Assembly: GCF_000019525.1 (NCBI RefSeq)
Contig: NC_010506.1
Location: 5,146,001 to 5,210,000, forward strand
DNA: 64,000 nucleotides
Direction: 5' to 3'
Origin: Shewanella woodyi ATCC 51908
GTDB lineage: Bacteria > Pseudomonadota > Gammaproteobacteria > Enterobacterales > Shewanellaceae
Part shown: one piece after another, positions 7,473-16,489 of the stretch
Position numbering within the stretch: the stretch's first letter is position 1
Layout: the number at the start of each line of letters is the position of its first letter
Translations under genes and position numbers: made by a program
The notes under the pieces: generated by a model
The model's input: only the letters and a program-made list of their open reading frames with translations
What the model was told of the DNA's origin: nothing
Database searches by the model: none

Positions 7473-9662
7473 CTAAAGAGTATGACCGTGGTGCGCCATA
7501 ATCTTCTCAGGGCTATGACAAGTAGCACATGCTTCCTTGGCATCTTTTGCGTTAGCTGCATCATTCACATCAACCATATGGTCCGCATCTTTATTCGCGC
7601 CGAAGTAACCACCATTACTTCTGATATGAGACATTGCGGCATCAGATAGGTACTTCTGGTGACAGCTCATACAAGCAGCAGCATCAGAGGAGGCGTACCA
7701 AGTTTCAACCACTTCACCGACAGCAGGACTCTGAGTACTTGGGACTGCATGAGCTTGTCCACCATTACGGCCTAACTCGAAGCCATACTTCAGACCACCA
7801 TAACCCTCTGTAGCAGAGTGACAAGTTGTACAATCTGTCTTAAGTATAGTGCCGCTTCCACCGTGGCCATTATCATGGCCAGTTGCCTTATGAGCTTTGT
7901 ACATAAAGCTGGTAGATTTAAGCAGATCAACACCATTACTAGCCTGGCCGTTGCCTTTCAAGCTCTTATCATTGGTATGACACGCAATACAGTTCACACC
8001 ATTTGAGTCATGGTAGAACTCATAGCTGTGACAGCCATGACAAGATGCATTATCAACAATCGAGCGACGCTCACCAACAACAGCGGTACTATCACCTAGC
8101 ACAGTACGGTAAGCCGGGGTTTGCACATAGGCTGGATAGGCATTTTCAGCATCACATGCCGTGCGCTTATCACTACCCTCTTCAAAACAGACCTTAAGTA
8201 CTGGCAACACTTCAAGTGAACGTGCGGCAATATCAACTGGGAAGTTAATCGTCACTGCAACACTAACCGTATTATCAGCATTCCAAGTCGCCTTAGTTGG
8301 ATCTTTTATGTCAACACGACGGCTGCTATAAGAGGCTTGATTGTAATCTGGGTAGTCTTTCTCAACATCCCAGCTCACTACCATATATGGCTTGCTGTAA
8401 CCCTGCTTGTAAACCTCAGCTTCAGAAACCAGTGCTCCTTCAGCATCCATAATCTTCATCTCAAATTCGATAAGATTAGCGGCACTGATAGTGACATCAC
8501 TCACTTCTACACTGTAGTCTTTGGCAGCTTGATAAGGTTTCTCTCTGTCTGTATGTACCGCCGCGCTATGGCAATCAGTACAGACAAGTGCAGGGTTCTT
8601 ATCTGACTTATGTTGAGCCGGAGAGTCAGTGTGACAACCAGTACAAGCGTTGGCATTAGCATTCGCTAACCACAGATCTTTATCCGCTAAAGCCTCATCC
8701 TGAACGTGGCACACGGCACAATCCATAAATGGTTTAGTCGGGAAAGCTGGATAATCAAAGGCGTGATCGCCACCATAACCCGCTATGGTGTATGGCATCT
8801 TCACAACATTGCCCTCAGCGTCTTTACCTTCACGCTCTGGCCCCATGTGAATGGCATGCACCATATGCCCTAACTCAACCGATACAGCATTAGGGTCAGT
8901 CACAATACCATTATGGCAAGATTGACAGTTCTCAAGATCCAGACGACGACCACCATGAGCCTCTAAACTATCTGGCTGATGACAGGTGTAGCAGGTTTCC
9001 AGCGTCACTAACTCACGCTTCTCTATCCCTTCAATTGAGTTTGTTGCAGGGATCCAATCATAATGAGCGTTTTCCGCCAACTCATGACCAGAAGCATACT
9101 CAAACTGCATCTCTATCGCGATCCTTTGGGTTAACGCCGGATCAAATACTACCCCAGCCGCATCAGTCGCTGACACGAGATTGGTTTTAAAGTTGTAGGT
9201 ATAAGTACCATCTTTGTTATCGACTAAACATTCACTGCAGTCTTTGATTTTTTCAAAGCCTTGCTCGAACGTCGTGCCAGTATCATTGGTGGTTTCATTT
9301 AACAGAGAGATCCACTGCTTTAGTTCACTGCCTGTATCAGTTTCAAGCTGAGCTAAAGAGAAACGGAAGTCATGGTATTCATTGGTCCCACTTAGGCCAA
9401 ATAATCCCACTCCTTGTTTATTTTCCAGATCAAAATCAACCGTGATTATGCCTTCTGCGTATGTCGCATTAGTGATAGTTGCAATCGCTTCATTGGCCAT
9501 ATCGATATGTAAACCGGACGTTCCCGCATCACCATCATTGCCATTACCGCCATTCTCACCATCACTACCATCTTTTCCATCATCACCCGAACATCCCACT
9601 ACACCCATAGTCATAGCTGCAGCGAGTACTAACCATATTTTTTTCTTATTTGTTTTTATCAT
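7473..9662 (-). CDS. Decaheme outer-membrane c-type cytochrome, OmcA/MtrC family
   Basis: 729 residues. The lipobox MGVVGC is followed by a collagen-like Gly-Asp-rich linker. Ten CxxCH haem sites are arranged as two pentahaem groups: CYTCH, CQSCH, CAVCH, CTGCH, CTDCH, then CHGCH, CIACH, CTTCH, CMSCH, CATCH. Split beta-barrel regions lie before and between them. A CSEC motif without His, and two Cys spaced CX10C in the second barrel region, are possible disulfide sites as in MtrC/OmcA relatives. Such proteins sit on the cell surface and pass electrons to metals, flavins or electrodes. Unusually, no mtrA/mtrB-like genes adjoin, so it must use a conduit encoded elsewhere. Confidence 0.93.
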   Translation of the reverse strand: MIKTNKKKIWLVLAAAMTMGVVGCSGDDGKDGSDGENGGNGNDGDAGTSGLHIDMANEAIATITNATYAEGIITVDFDLENKQGVGLFGLSGTNEYHDFRFSLAQLETDTGSELKQWISLLNETTNDTGTTFEQGFEKIKDCSECLVDNKDGTYTYNFKTNLVSATDAAGVVFDPALTQRIAIEMQFEYASGHELAENAHYDWIPATNSIEGIEKRELVTLETCYTCHQPDSLEAHGGRRLDLENCQSCHNGIVTDPNAVSVELGHMVHAIHMGPEREGKDAEGNVVKMPYTIAGYGGDHAFDYPAFPTKPFMDCAVCHVQDEALADKDLWLANANANACTGCHTDSPAQHKSDKNPALVCTDCHSAAVHTDREKPYQAAKDYSVEVSDVTISAANLIEFEMKIMDAEGALVSEAEVYKQGYSKPYMVVSWDVEKDYPDYNQASYSSRRVDIKDPTKATWNADNTVSVAVTINFPVDIAARSLEVLPVLKVCFEEGSDKRTACDAENAYPAYVQTPAYRTVLGDSTAVVGERRSIVDNASCHGCHSYEFYHDSNGVNCIACHTNDKSLKGNGQASNGVDLLKSTSFMYKAHKATGHDNGHGGSGTILKTDCTTCHSATEGYGGLKYGFELGRNGGQAHAVPSTQSPAVGEVVETWYASSDAAACMSCHQKYLSDAAMSHIRSNGGYFGANKDADHMVDVNDAANAKDAKEACATCHSPEKIMAHHGHTL

Positions 9663-9883
9663 TGCTCATCATCTCCGTGGAGTCGTTCAAATTCAATAAA
9701 GTGAACAGTTCAAAAATACCCCAAAAGAGGTAGGGTTAATTTGAAGCCGGTCAAACTTTTAACAAACAACGCCACAAAAAGAACACCTAATTATTACATT
9801 AGAAACAACTACTTAATTTGTCATTAATTGAAATTGATAGAGATGTGAGAGAAAATTTGATTTATAAATTCAGTTCTAAAAAT
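9663..9883. other. Intergenic region upstream of the cytochrome gene
   Basis: AT-rich and presumably holding the cytochrome promoter. I see no clear operator or repeat; the only structure is the terminator at its left-hand neighbour's 3' end (9884-9910). Confidence 0.4.
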
Positions 9884-9910
9884 AAAACAGCACTATTAAA
9901 GTGCTGTTTT
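9884..9910 (-). terminator. Terminator of the VCBS-repeat gene
   Basis: AAAACAGCAC and GTGCTGTTTT form a 10-bp stem with a TATTAAA loop, T-rich on the minus strand, about 40 bp past the stop at 9951. Confidence 0.8.
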
Positions 9911-9950
9911 ATAAGTTTTTAGATATAAAAATATGAATTAGCTAGTGAAG

Positions 9951-11489
9951 TTACTCAGACAGTACCACCCTAAACTGAGTTAACAATTCGACGTCATCCT
10001 GACGACCATACTTAATCAAAATATCATCTTTACCATCATAATTAAGATCGGCAATCGATAACATATCTCCCTCTTCTGGCAGGGTTACTTCCAACTTTTC
10101 CCCACGCTTACCAACTAACTTGCTACTCGATTCTCCTAGATAGACCCTTAAATTCGAATCACCATCAGAGAGCAGCAGATCTTGACGTTTATCACCATTA
10201 AAATCGGCCAGTTTAATCACAGGTTCACCACTCTGACCTGAGGTAAGACTAAAACTCAGCTCCACCTCCTTGGATGTATTTGGTTTTTTAGCGTAGCGGC
10301 CATTGCTGTCCATCTTAAACAGGTACACATCCTGATCGATACTGCCAGAGATAAGCGCCCCAATGATCTGAGAGAGACCGATATCAAAACCAGACACCAT
10401 CACCTCGAGCTTCTCATCATCATCGATATCAATAAACTCAAAACCAGTTAATGTCCCCTCAGCATGGATCACGCTATTAGGCTCAATTGGAAAGCTTAAT
10501 TTTCCCTCATTGTTTTCACCGAGAAATATCTCGTAATCATTAACCCTATCGAGCACACCTGAGCTTTTGGTATACCTGAGCACCAGATCTGTGATCCCAT
10601 CATGATCGATATCTCGGATCTCCTCCACTTTTCGGTAAACCAATGAGCTTTGATCTGGTTGATCCCCAAAAGCATCTCGCTTAAGCCACCAGTCAACACC
10701 GCTGATCGCCTGTCTCATTGGGTGATAATTCGGGGTCTTTTTAAAGCCTCCCTCATCGGTCTGAAAATAGCTCTCCAGCTCACCTTCACCAATTTTAACG
10801 ATATCCTTTCGGCCATCTAAATTCATATCAGCCAAATATATTTTAGACTCGGTATAGTTCACACTCTTCTTATACACATTGACAAAGGGCTTTATAGGTA
10901 AGGTTTGACGAGTAAAACCGCCCACCTCCTGAGCTAGCAATAGTGTAATGTCGGTAAAGTTAGTGATAATAATATCCGCTCGATTATCGCCATTGAGATC
11001 CCTAACAAAATCGCCACGACTAATGTAATCGGCACGGGATTTTAACGTCATAGAATCGATATCGGAGATCACCTTAAAAGGCGCTGTTTTGTCAGCAGCG
11101 ATAAACTGCACTAAGTGCTCGCTGGATTGAAAATAGAGCTGCTGTTGCCCCTCGCCCTCACTGATATCAAAACTATGAAAAGACACTGGAAGCAGCACTT
11201 TTTGCGCTAGGCTATATTTCATTGAATCAGGGTTTAGGCTAAATACGCCAAGCCACCGCTGTTTACTGTCATCGACCCCCAGCGCCAATAGCTCCTTACC
11301 GGCATCGGGTAGAAGATCGACAGGAAGAAGTGTATGAGTCAATTCAAAAGGCGCTTGAATAGCTTGGTTTTTAAATGATAAATCCAAACTATTGCCTGCC
11401 GATAGCGCGTTAAATGAATAACTAGCCGCGCCTACCGCACTTGTAAGTATCAAGGCTAAGCGAGTGAATTTTCTTGTTATATTGACCAT
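9951..11489 (-). CDS. Secreted VCBS/FG-GAP repeat protein
   Basis: 512 residues with a signal peptide (cleavage probably after NALSA). At least six DxNxDxxxD-type calcium-binding loops are spread through the chain (DLNGDNRAD, DMNLDGRKD, DIDHDGITD, DIDDDEKLE, DFNGDKRQD, DLNYDGKDD), typical of a beta-propeller of FG-GAP/VCBS blades. Family members are exported and often bind ligands or surfaces; no catalytic motif is visible. It is a single-gene unit on the same strand as the cytochrome but separated from it by a terminator. Function unknown. Confidence 0.8.
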   Translation of the reverse strand: MVNITRKFTRLALILTSAVGAASYSFNALSAGNSLDLSFKNQAIQAPFELTHTLLPVDLLPDAGKELLALGVDDSKQRWLGVFSLNPDSMKYSLAQKVLLPVSFHSFDISEGEGQQQLYFQSSEHLVQFIAADKTAPFKVISDIDSMTLKSRADYISRGDFVRDLNGDNRADIIITNFTDITLLLAQEVGGFTRQTLPIKPFVNVYKKSVNYTESKIYLADMNLDGRKDIVKIGEGELESYFQTDEGGFKKTPNYHPMRQAISGVDWWLKRDAFGDQPDQSSLVYRKVEEIRDIDHDGITDLVLRYTKSSGVLDRVNDYEIFLGENNEGKLSFPIEPNSVIHAEGTLTGFEFIDIDDDEKLEVMVSGFDIGLSQIIGALISGSIDQDVYLFKMDSNGRYAKKPNTSKEVELSFSLTSGQSGEPVIKLADFNGDKRQDLLLSDGDSNLRVYLGESSSKLVGKRGEKLEVTLPEEGDMLSIADLNYDGKDDILIKYGRQDDVELLTQFRVVLSE

Positions 11490-11635
11490 CTACACCAAAC
11501 TCCCTTAAGGCGAATACTAATTGTTATAGCTATGTGATTTTTCGTCCCTCTAATCTATCGACTCTAGGATAAAAAGAAAGTTCATAGTTACCCCCTGTTA
11601 CAAACTAAGACGATTAGACACAATAGCGACTCTAT

Positions 11636-11648
11636 ATACTGATTGGTA
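11636..11648. repeat. Solo MITE-1 end at the mnmD stop codon
   Basis: ATACTGATTGGTA, identical to the right end of MITE type 1, directly abuts the mnmD TAA (11649-11651), the same arrangement as copy A at the mgtE stop. No partner end is seen. Confidence 0.5.
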
Positions 11649-12332
11649 TTATTTCCACGCTCGAGTCATCTCACGGCGTCCCAACGCACCAGGATAAGCT
11701 TTAACGGTAAAGCCAGAAGCTTTCAAATTTCGTTTAAACTGACCATTAGCACAATAGGAAACCAACATGGCTTGCTGCTGCATCATAGGAAAAAGTCGGT
11801 CAAAGTTATCTTGTTGCCAAAGCTCAGGCTGCTTACTGGGCGCAAAGGCATCGTAATAAACTAAATTGATGCTGTTTTCAGCAGAAGTAAACGACTGTAA
11901 CTTCCCGTGCACCTTGTGCAGCATAAAACCTGGCACGATCTCCACATCACAGTCCCAAGGGGCCTGATGCAGCTTATCAAATAGCGCGGCAATCTCAGGC
12001 GTAAAACCAGCTTTATAGTTAAGCTGCTCCACCAGTTCCATGGGAATAGGGTAAGCTTCAATACTGGTAAAGCGAATTGGACGTTCAACTCTTCCCGTTT
12101 GGGCTAATGCGCTTCTTAATGTCAAGATGGCATTCATGCCAGTTCCAAAGCCAAGCTCTAATATATTAACCTCTGAAAACGTAGCAGATAACTGCTCAAA
12201 CCCTGCTTGTATATACACATATTCTGACTCACTCATGGCCCCATTATGGGCATGGTAACTATCATCAAAAAGCGAGCTCATCAGAGTATGTGAACCATCT
12301 TTAGTCATCTTTACTTCAATCTTATTTATCAC
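11649..12332 (-). CDS. mnmD: tRNA 5-methylaminomethyl-2-thiouridine(34) methyltransferase, single-domain
   Basis: 227 residues matching only the methyltransferase half of MnmC: the SAM-binding LELGFGTGMNA near residue 58, the acceptor motif YYDAFAPSKQPELW and a final LGRREMTRA. It would methylate nm5s2U34 to mnm5s2U34 in tRNA wobble positions. The C-terminal FAD-oxidase half of E. coli MnmC is absent, as in stand-alone MnmD proteins. The start is GTG 12332, preceded by GAGG at 7-bp spacing; an ATG eight codons in is an alternative. Confidence 0.85.
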   Translation of the reverse strand: MINKIEVKMTKDGSHTLMSSLFDDSYHAHNGAMSESEYVYIQAGFEQLSATFSEVNILELGFGTGMNAILTLRSALAQTGRVERPIRFTSIEAYPIPMELVEQLNYKAGFTPEIAALFDKLHQAPWDCDVEIVPGFMLHKVHGKLQSFTSAENSINLVYYDAFAPSKQPELWQQDNFDRLFPMMQQQAMLVSYCANGQFKRNLKASGFTVKAYPGALGRREMTRAWK

Positions 12333-12499
12333 TTCACAACCTCAAACAGTCACAGCTTTATATACGGCATCGCAAATTATACTGAAAATGCCACCTAAGG
12401 ATAAAGCGATACACAATATTGTATTAAGCGATGCCATGAGCCCCCAAAGCAGGGTATAGTTCACAAAAACATTAAAAACGTGACGTAAAAGGATGTTCC

Positions 12500-14410
12500 A
12501 TGTTTAGCAAAAAACTTATCGGCCTCAGTGTGCTAATGACACTAGTTGGCTGTAGCAATGAAGAATCAACACCGACAAATGAGCTAACAGCTCCCAAAGT
12601 AAAGGTCGCCTCTACTCAAACCGACGCGTCAAAGCGGGCCAACATAGATGTTAAAGTCACCCAATTGACCCAAGACTACATCCGTTCGCAGCCCGCTTTA
12701 GCTACCTCTTTAAATCTTAGCCCTGAGATTGCAGGGGATTTTCAGCGCAAGCTTCCCGACTTCTCCTCTGCAGGTATGAAACAGTTGCAGTTAAAGATGA
12801 GACAAGCCGCAGCGCAACTTGCAACCATTGATAGAGAAGGGCTTTCTGAAGCAGATAAACGCCACGTAGACGTCAATGAGGTCATCGCCAATTATTACGC
12901 TGGTGATAATCAATTTGATGCGGGTTATATCGATGTCTGGGCTGGACACCTGCCCTATATCGTCAATCAGATTAACGGACCACTGATCGACACTCCCACC
13001 ACATTGATTGATCAACAAGCCATTTTAAACCTAAATGATGCCGAGGATTACCTAGAGCGATTAACGGCATTGGCAACGATGACACTTCAAGTAAAAGCAA
13101 AAGTTGAAGCCGATGCCGCTAAAGGGGTGATCCTGCCAAAACCACTCTTTGCTAACACGCTGAAGTTTTTCGCCAACTTCACACAAAAGCCAGCCAGTGA
13201 TCACCCATTGGTTAGCAGCTTCGAAGAGAAGCTTAACTCAATTGACACTTTAGATGAGAAGCAGCGACAGAAGTTGACTGCTCAGGCTGCAAAGGCCATT
13301 GAAGAACAGGTTTATCCAGCTTATCGAGAGGTAAGTGAGCTAATGACCCGTTTAGAGCCCAAGGCTCCAACAGATGTGGGAATATGGGCGCAACCTAACG
13401 GTGAGCGCTTCTATCAACATGGCATCACCTATCTGGCAGACTCTAACTTGAGCGCCGATGAGATCCATCAACTAGGTGTAGCAGAAGTAACCCGCATTAC
13501 CCAAGAGATGGACAGCATCTTAAAAGCCAACGGCTATAGCGAGGGAAGTGTTGGGATGCGTATGGTAAAACTGAGCAGCGAGCCCCGCTTTCTCTATGAA
13601 AACTCAGATGAGGGCCGTAAACAGCTACTTAGCGATCTCAGCCGTGATATCGACACCGTAATGGAGAAAGCCCCACAACTCTTCTCTACCTTGCCCCCAC
13701 AAAAGGTTGTGGTTAAGCGCGTTCCTGTTGAGGTCGAAGCTGGTGCTGCTGGAGGCGCTTACGTACCTCCAGCTCTTGATGGAAGTCGTGATGGTGTTTA
13801 CCTAATTAACCTAAAGGATATGACCTCAATCGCTAAGTTCGACCTAAAAACCTTAACCTATCACGAAGCGGTTCCTGGCCATCACTTCCAGATAGCCCTT
13901 AACATGCTGCAAACCGATATCGGCTTAATGCGTCAAAACGCTTCCTTCAATGGCTACATTGAGGGCTGGGCACTCTACTCTGAACTACTCGCCTATGAGA
14001 TGGGGATGTATGAGGGAGATCCATGGGGAGATCTAGGTCGACTAAAAGCTGAGGCCTACCGCGCAGCTAGATTAGTTGTCGATACTGGCCTGCACCATAA
14101 AAAATGGACGCGCCAACAAGCCATTGAATACTTTGCCGAAGCAACTGGCTCAACTCAAGCTAATGTCACAAGCGCAATCGACCGTTATATCGCTTGGCCA
14201 GCGCAAGCCCTAGGTTATAAGTTGGGAATGATTAAGCTGGTTGAACTCAGAGCGAAAGCTCAACAGGCGATGGGTGAGCAGTTCGATATCCGTCAATTTC
14301 ATGATCTGATACTGCTCCCAGGTGCTCGCTCTATCAGCATGGTTGAAGCCGATATCAACCGCTGGATTGAGCAGCACACACAAACTACCAGCCTCAACAA
14401 TATTCAATAA
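12500..14410 (+). CDS. DUF885 lipoprotein, probable zinc metallopeptidase
   Basis: 636 residues. A signal peptide ends in the lipobox LVGC, so the protein is a membrane-anchored periplasmic lipoprotein. The core DUF885 motif HEAVPGHHFQ starts at His455, with GYIEGWALYSE about 25 residues on; these match the zinc-binding HExxx(G)HH and downstream Glu of the family. Substrate is unknown, probably peptides. The start ATG follows AAGGATGTTCC. It is monocistronic, ending at a strong hairpin. Confidence 0.85.
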   Translation: MFSKKLIGLSVLMTLVGCSNEESTPTNELTAPKVKVASTQTDASKRANIDVKVTQLTQDYIRSQPALATSLNLSPEIAGDFQRKLPDFSSAGMKQLQLKMRQAAAQLATIDREGLSEADKRHVDVNEVIANYYAGDNQFDAGYIDVWAGHLPYIVNQINGPLIDTPTTLIDQQAILNLNDAEDYLERLTALATMTLQVKAKVEADAAKGVILPKPLFANTLKFFANFTQKPASDHPLVSSFEEKLNSIDTLDEKQRQKLTAQAAKAIEEQVYPAYREVSELMTRLEPKAPTDVGIWAQPNGERFYQHGITYLADSNLSADEIHQLGVAEVTRITQEMDSILKANGYSEGSVGMRMVKLSSEPRFLYENSDEGRKQLLSDLSRDIDTVMEKAPQLFSTLPPQKVVVKRVPVEVEAGAAGGAYVPPALDGSRDGVYLINLKDMTSIAKFDLKTLTYHEAVPGHHFQIALNMLQTDIGLMRQNASFNGYIEGWALYSELLAYEMGMYEGDPWGDLGRLKAEAYRAARLVVDTGLHHKKWTRQQAIEYFAEATGSTQANVTSAIDRYIAWPAQALGYKLGMIKLVELRAKAQQAMGEQFDIRQFHDLILLPGARSISMVEADINRWIEQHTQTTSLNNIQ

Positions 14411-14431
14411 AAGAAGACGCAGTATCAATCA

Positions 14432-14462
14432 CTCCCTGAGCCATCCCCATAGGCTCAGGGAG
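14432..14462 (+). terminator. Hairpin after the DUF885 gene
   Basis: CTCCCTGAGCC and GGCTCAGGGAG form a perfect 11-bp stem 21 bp past the stop. The downstream T tract is short, so it is a good hairpin but only a moderate intrinsic terminator. Confidence 0.65.
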
Positions 14463-14513
14463 AGCCCTCTATTTTGCACACTAAGCGGTTAAAAATAATT
14501 CACTTCATTGGGT

Positions 14514-14780
14514 TATACCCAAACAACTTCAAGGTGCAGGATTCAGCATGTCGAGAAGTGACAGAGTTCAAGGCATGAAATAGTAGGACTAGTTATTCTA
14601 ATTCAATATTTCATAACACAGAAAAATGTTGCTTCTCGCCATGCCCTACGGGAGTTCCCGTAGAATCCCTGTACTGCGTTAGTGATATCAACAAGGGAAT
14701 AACCATTATCCTCAATCACTGCCTTGTTCAGCAATCCTACGGGAGCTCTGAAACGAGCATCTTGAGGTCGATTGGGTATA
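14514..14780. mobile_element. MITE type 2 (267 bp)
   Basis: The ends are imperfect inverted repeats: TATACCCAAACAACTTCAAG on the left, and CTTGAGGTCGATTGGGTATA on the right. There is no coding capacity. Inside are a CTACGGG-AGTT-CCCGTAG hairpin and the motif CAAGGGAATAACCATT, which is also present in MITE type 1. No clear target duplication is visible. It fills the gap between the DUF885 gene and rarD. Confidence 0.7.
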
Positions 14781-14783
14781 CAT

Positions 14784-14799
14784 AGTGATCAATATCACA
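14784..14799. promoter_or_regulatory. CRP-like palindrome upstream of rarD
   Basis: AGTGATCAATATCACA fits the CRP consensus TGTGA-N6-TCACA at all but one position. It lies 26 bp before the first rarD start and 3 bp outside the MITE. By sequence only. Confidence 0.4.
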
Positions 14800-14824
14800 T
14801 TCTTATCTCAATTTCAGTGAGAGA

Positions 14825-15808
14825 ATGCGCGCCTCTAAACAGTCCAATCTACTCAAGTTACCTTCTATGCATTCAACGACAGAAAAACAGGCAAGCTCCT
14901 CATTTAAGGGCAACGCACTGGCAGCATTTTCATTTTTGCTATGGGGCTTGATGCCACTCTATTATCAATATCTACCAAATGCAGATATTAACGAGCTGCT
15001 GGCGTTTAGAATTCTATTCTCCGTCCCCTTTATGGCATTGGTATTTCTGCTTTTAGGGCGAACTATGCCCTCAATGTCAGCACTGAAAGCGGACAAAAGA
15101 TCGGTCGCTTTATGCGGCTTGGCATCACTTATCATGTGTGTCTCTTGGTATAGCTTCACGTGGGCTATCACCCATGGACAAGTTTTGGCTGCAAGCTTAG
15201 GCTTTTTTATCAACCCTCTGTTTGCGATTGGCTTAGGTGTTCTATTTCTTGGGGATAAACTCACCTCAGCACAAAAGCTCGCTGTAGTATTAGGCACCTG
15301 CGGTATCAGCTACATGGTCTATAGCTATGGTGAGCTCCCTTGGCTTGCACTAAGCATGGGCAGTTTTTTTGCGCTCTACGGACTATGCAAAAAGTTTATC
15401 CGTTTCGACTCTCTCACTTCGGTAACACTTGAAGCTATCTGGCTAATGCCTTTTGCAGCTATCTACCTCATCTGGCTCTGGAGCTCAGATCAAAGTGTCG
15501 CCATCTCTTCAGCGCTTTCAGGAGAGGTTTCAGTTCTGCTGCTCTACATGGGCACCGCGCCGTTAACTTTGCTACCTCTGGTCTTCTTTGCATTGGCAGT
15601 CAGAGCCACCAGCCTATCTATGATAGGTTTGATGCAGTATATCGAGCCGAGCCTGCACTTCCTGCTGGCTGTTATTCTATTTAATGAACATTTTGATCAA
15701 GTAAAAGCGGTCAGTTTTGCGCTGATCTGGACCGGACTTCTACTCTGCTCATTAGAAGCCCTCCCGACCTTAAGGCATAAACTGTTAGCTAACAGACACT
15801 CAAGTTAA
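14825..15808 (+). CDS. rarD: EamA-family transporter RarD
   Basis: 327 residues with ten hydrophobic helices, two EamA repeats and the RarD-type motifs AFSFLLWGLMPLYY, ELLAFRILFSVPF and LGFFINPLF. These are inner-membrane drug/metabolite transporters (E. coli RarD was named for chloramphenicol sensitivity); the substrate is not predictable. RarD proteins are usually near 300 residues, so the start may be ATG 14867 rather than 14825; neither has a strong ribosome site. The stop overlaps the convergent hydrolase gene by 4 bp. Confidence 0.85.
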   Translation: MRASKQSNLLKLPSMHSTTEKQASSSFKGNALAAFSFLLWGLMPLYYQYLPNADINELLAFRILFSVPFMALVFLLLGRTMPSMSALKADKRSVALCGLASLIMCVSWYSFTWAITHGQVLAASLGFFINPLFAIGLGVLFLGDKLTSAQKLAVVLGTCGISYMVYSYGELPWLALSMGSFFALYGLCKKFIRFDSLTSVTLEAIWLMPFAAIYLIWLWSSDQSVAISSALSGEVSVLLLYMGTAPLTLLPLVFFALAVRATSLSMIGLMQYIEPSLHFLLAVILFNEHFDQVKAVSFALIWTGLLLCSLEALPTLRHKLLANRHSS

Positions 15809-16389
15809 GCTACTGCGCCTCTTAGCTCTGCAATAATCTCATCGGTGATCTTACGACTAAAGATCACCGACAGATGTAAGAAAATAAAGAAGCGTTTATT
15901 TTTAGCCCAAGGCCAAAGTGAGCTCGAACTCGGTACTATGGTGTAATCGATAGCCGTCCAGTAAGAGAACAAGTTCACCCCCTCCAGAGTCTCCTCATTC
16001 TCTTGTAAAAAACGCAATAGCTTACTGTTTGGTCTTAGCTGTTTAAATGTTTTTGAGGGATAGGGAAGATAAGCGGTATAAGTCCCATGATGGGGAGACG
16101 ACAACGTAAAGAGATTCGCCACCCGTTTGGCTCCCCCTAACGCTTGTAGATAATATCTGGCAACTATCCCACCCATGCTAAAACCCACAAGCGTGATCAT
16201 CTCATGCTCACCAAACCTTAGCTCTATCTGCTGCTTTAAACTGGTACTCGCATGTTCGATACCTAAGCTGCCATCAAACGGCGCTAATGTCGGAGCAAAA
16301 CACTCATAGCCTTCGGCCTCAAAGCTCTTCTGCATCCGGCTCATCACTCTCCCCGTATTAAAGATCCCATGAACTAACACTATTTTCAT
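15805..16389 (-). CDS. Lipase-like alpha/beta hydrolase
   Basis: 194 residues with no signal peptide. The oxyanion-side motif VHGIF is at the N-terminus, nucleophile Ser71 in GFSMGG follows, and LSSPHHGT comes after, as in PGAP1/triacylglycerol-lipase-like esterases. The third catalytic residue (a late His) is not obvious: the C-terminal third is short and hydrophobic (FFIFLHLSVIF). Cytoplasmic or membrane-associated esterase of unknown substrate. Confidence 0.75.
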   Translation of the reverse strand: MKIVLVHGIFNTGRVMSRMQKSFEAEGYECFAPTLAPFDGSLGIEHASTSLKQQIELRFGEHEMITLVGFSMGGIVARYYLQALGGAKRVANLFTLSSPHHGTYTAYLPYPSKTFKQLRPNSKLLRFLQENEETLEGVNLFSYWTAIDYTIVPSSSSLWPWAKNKRFFIFLHLSVIFSRKITDEIIAELRGAVA

Positions 16390-16489
16390 CCACTAGCCCC
16401 TAAAATAATGCGAATCTAAACTTCCTATAGAAGATATCTGCTATCATGCGCCCCTATCAATACATGGCACTAAAAACGAGCCAAAAACT

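Noticed and set aside
9214..9245. CSEC as an eleventh haem site in the cytochrome
   Set aside because: The second Cys is followed by Leu, not His, so it does not fit CxxCH; a disulfide is more likely.
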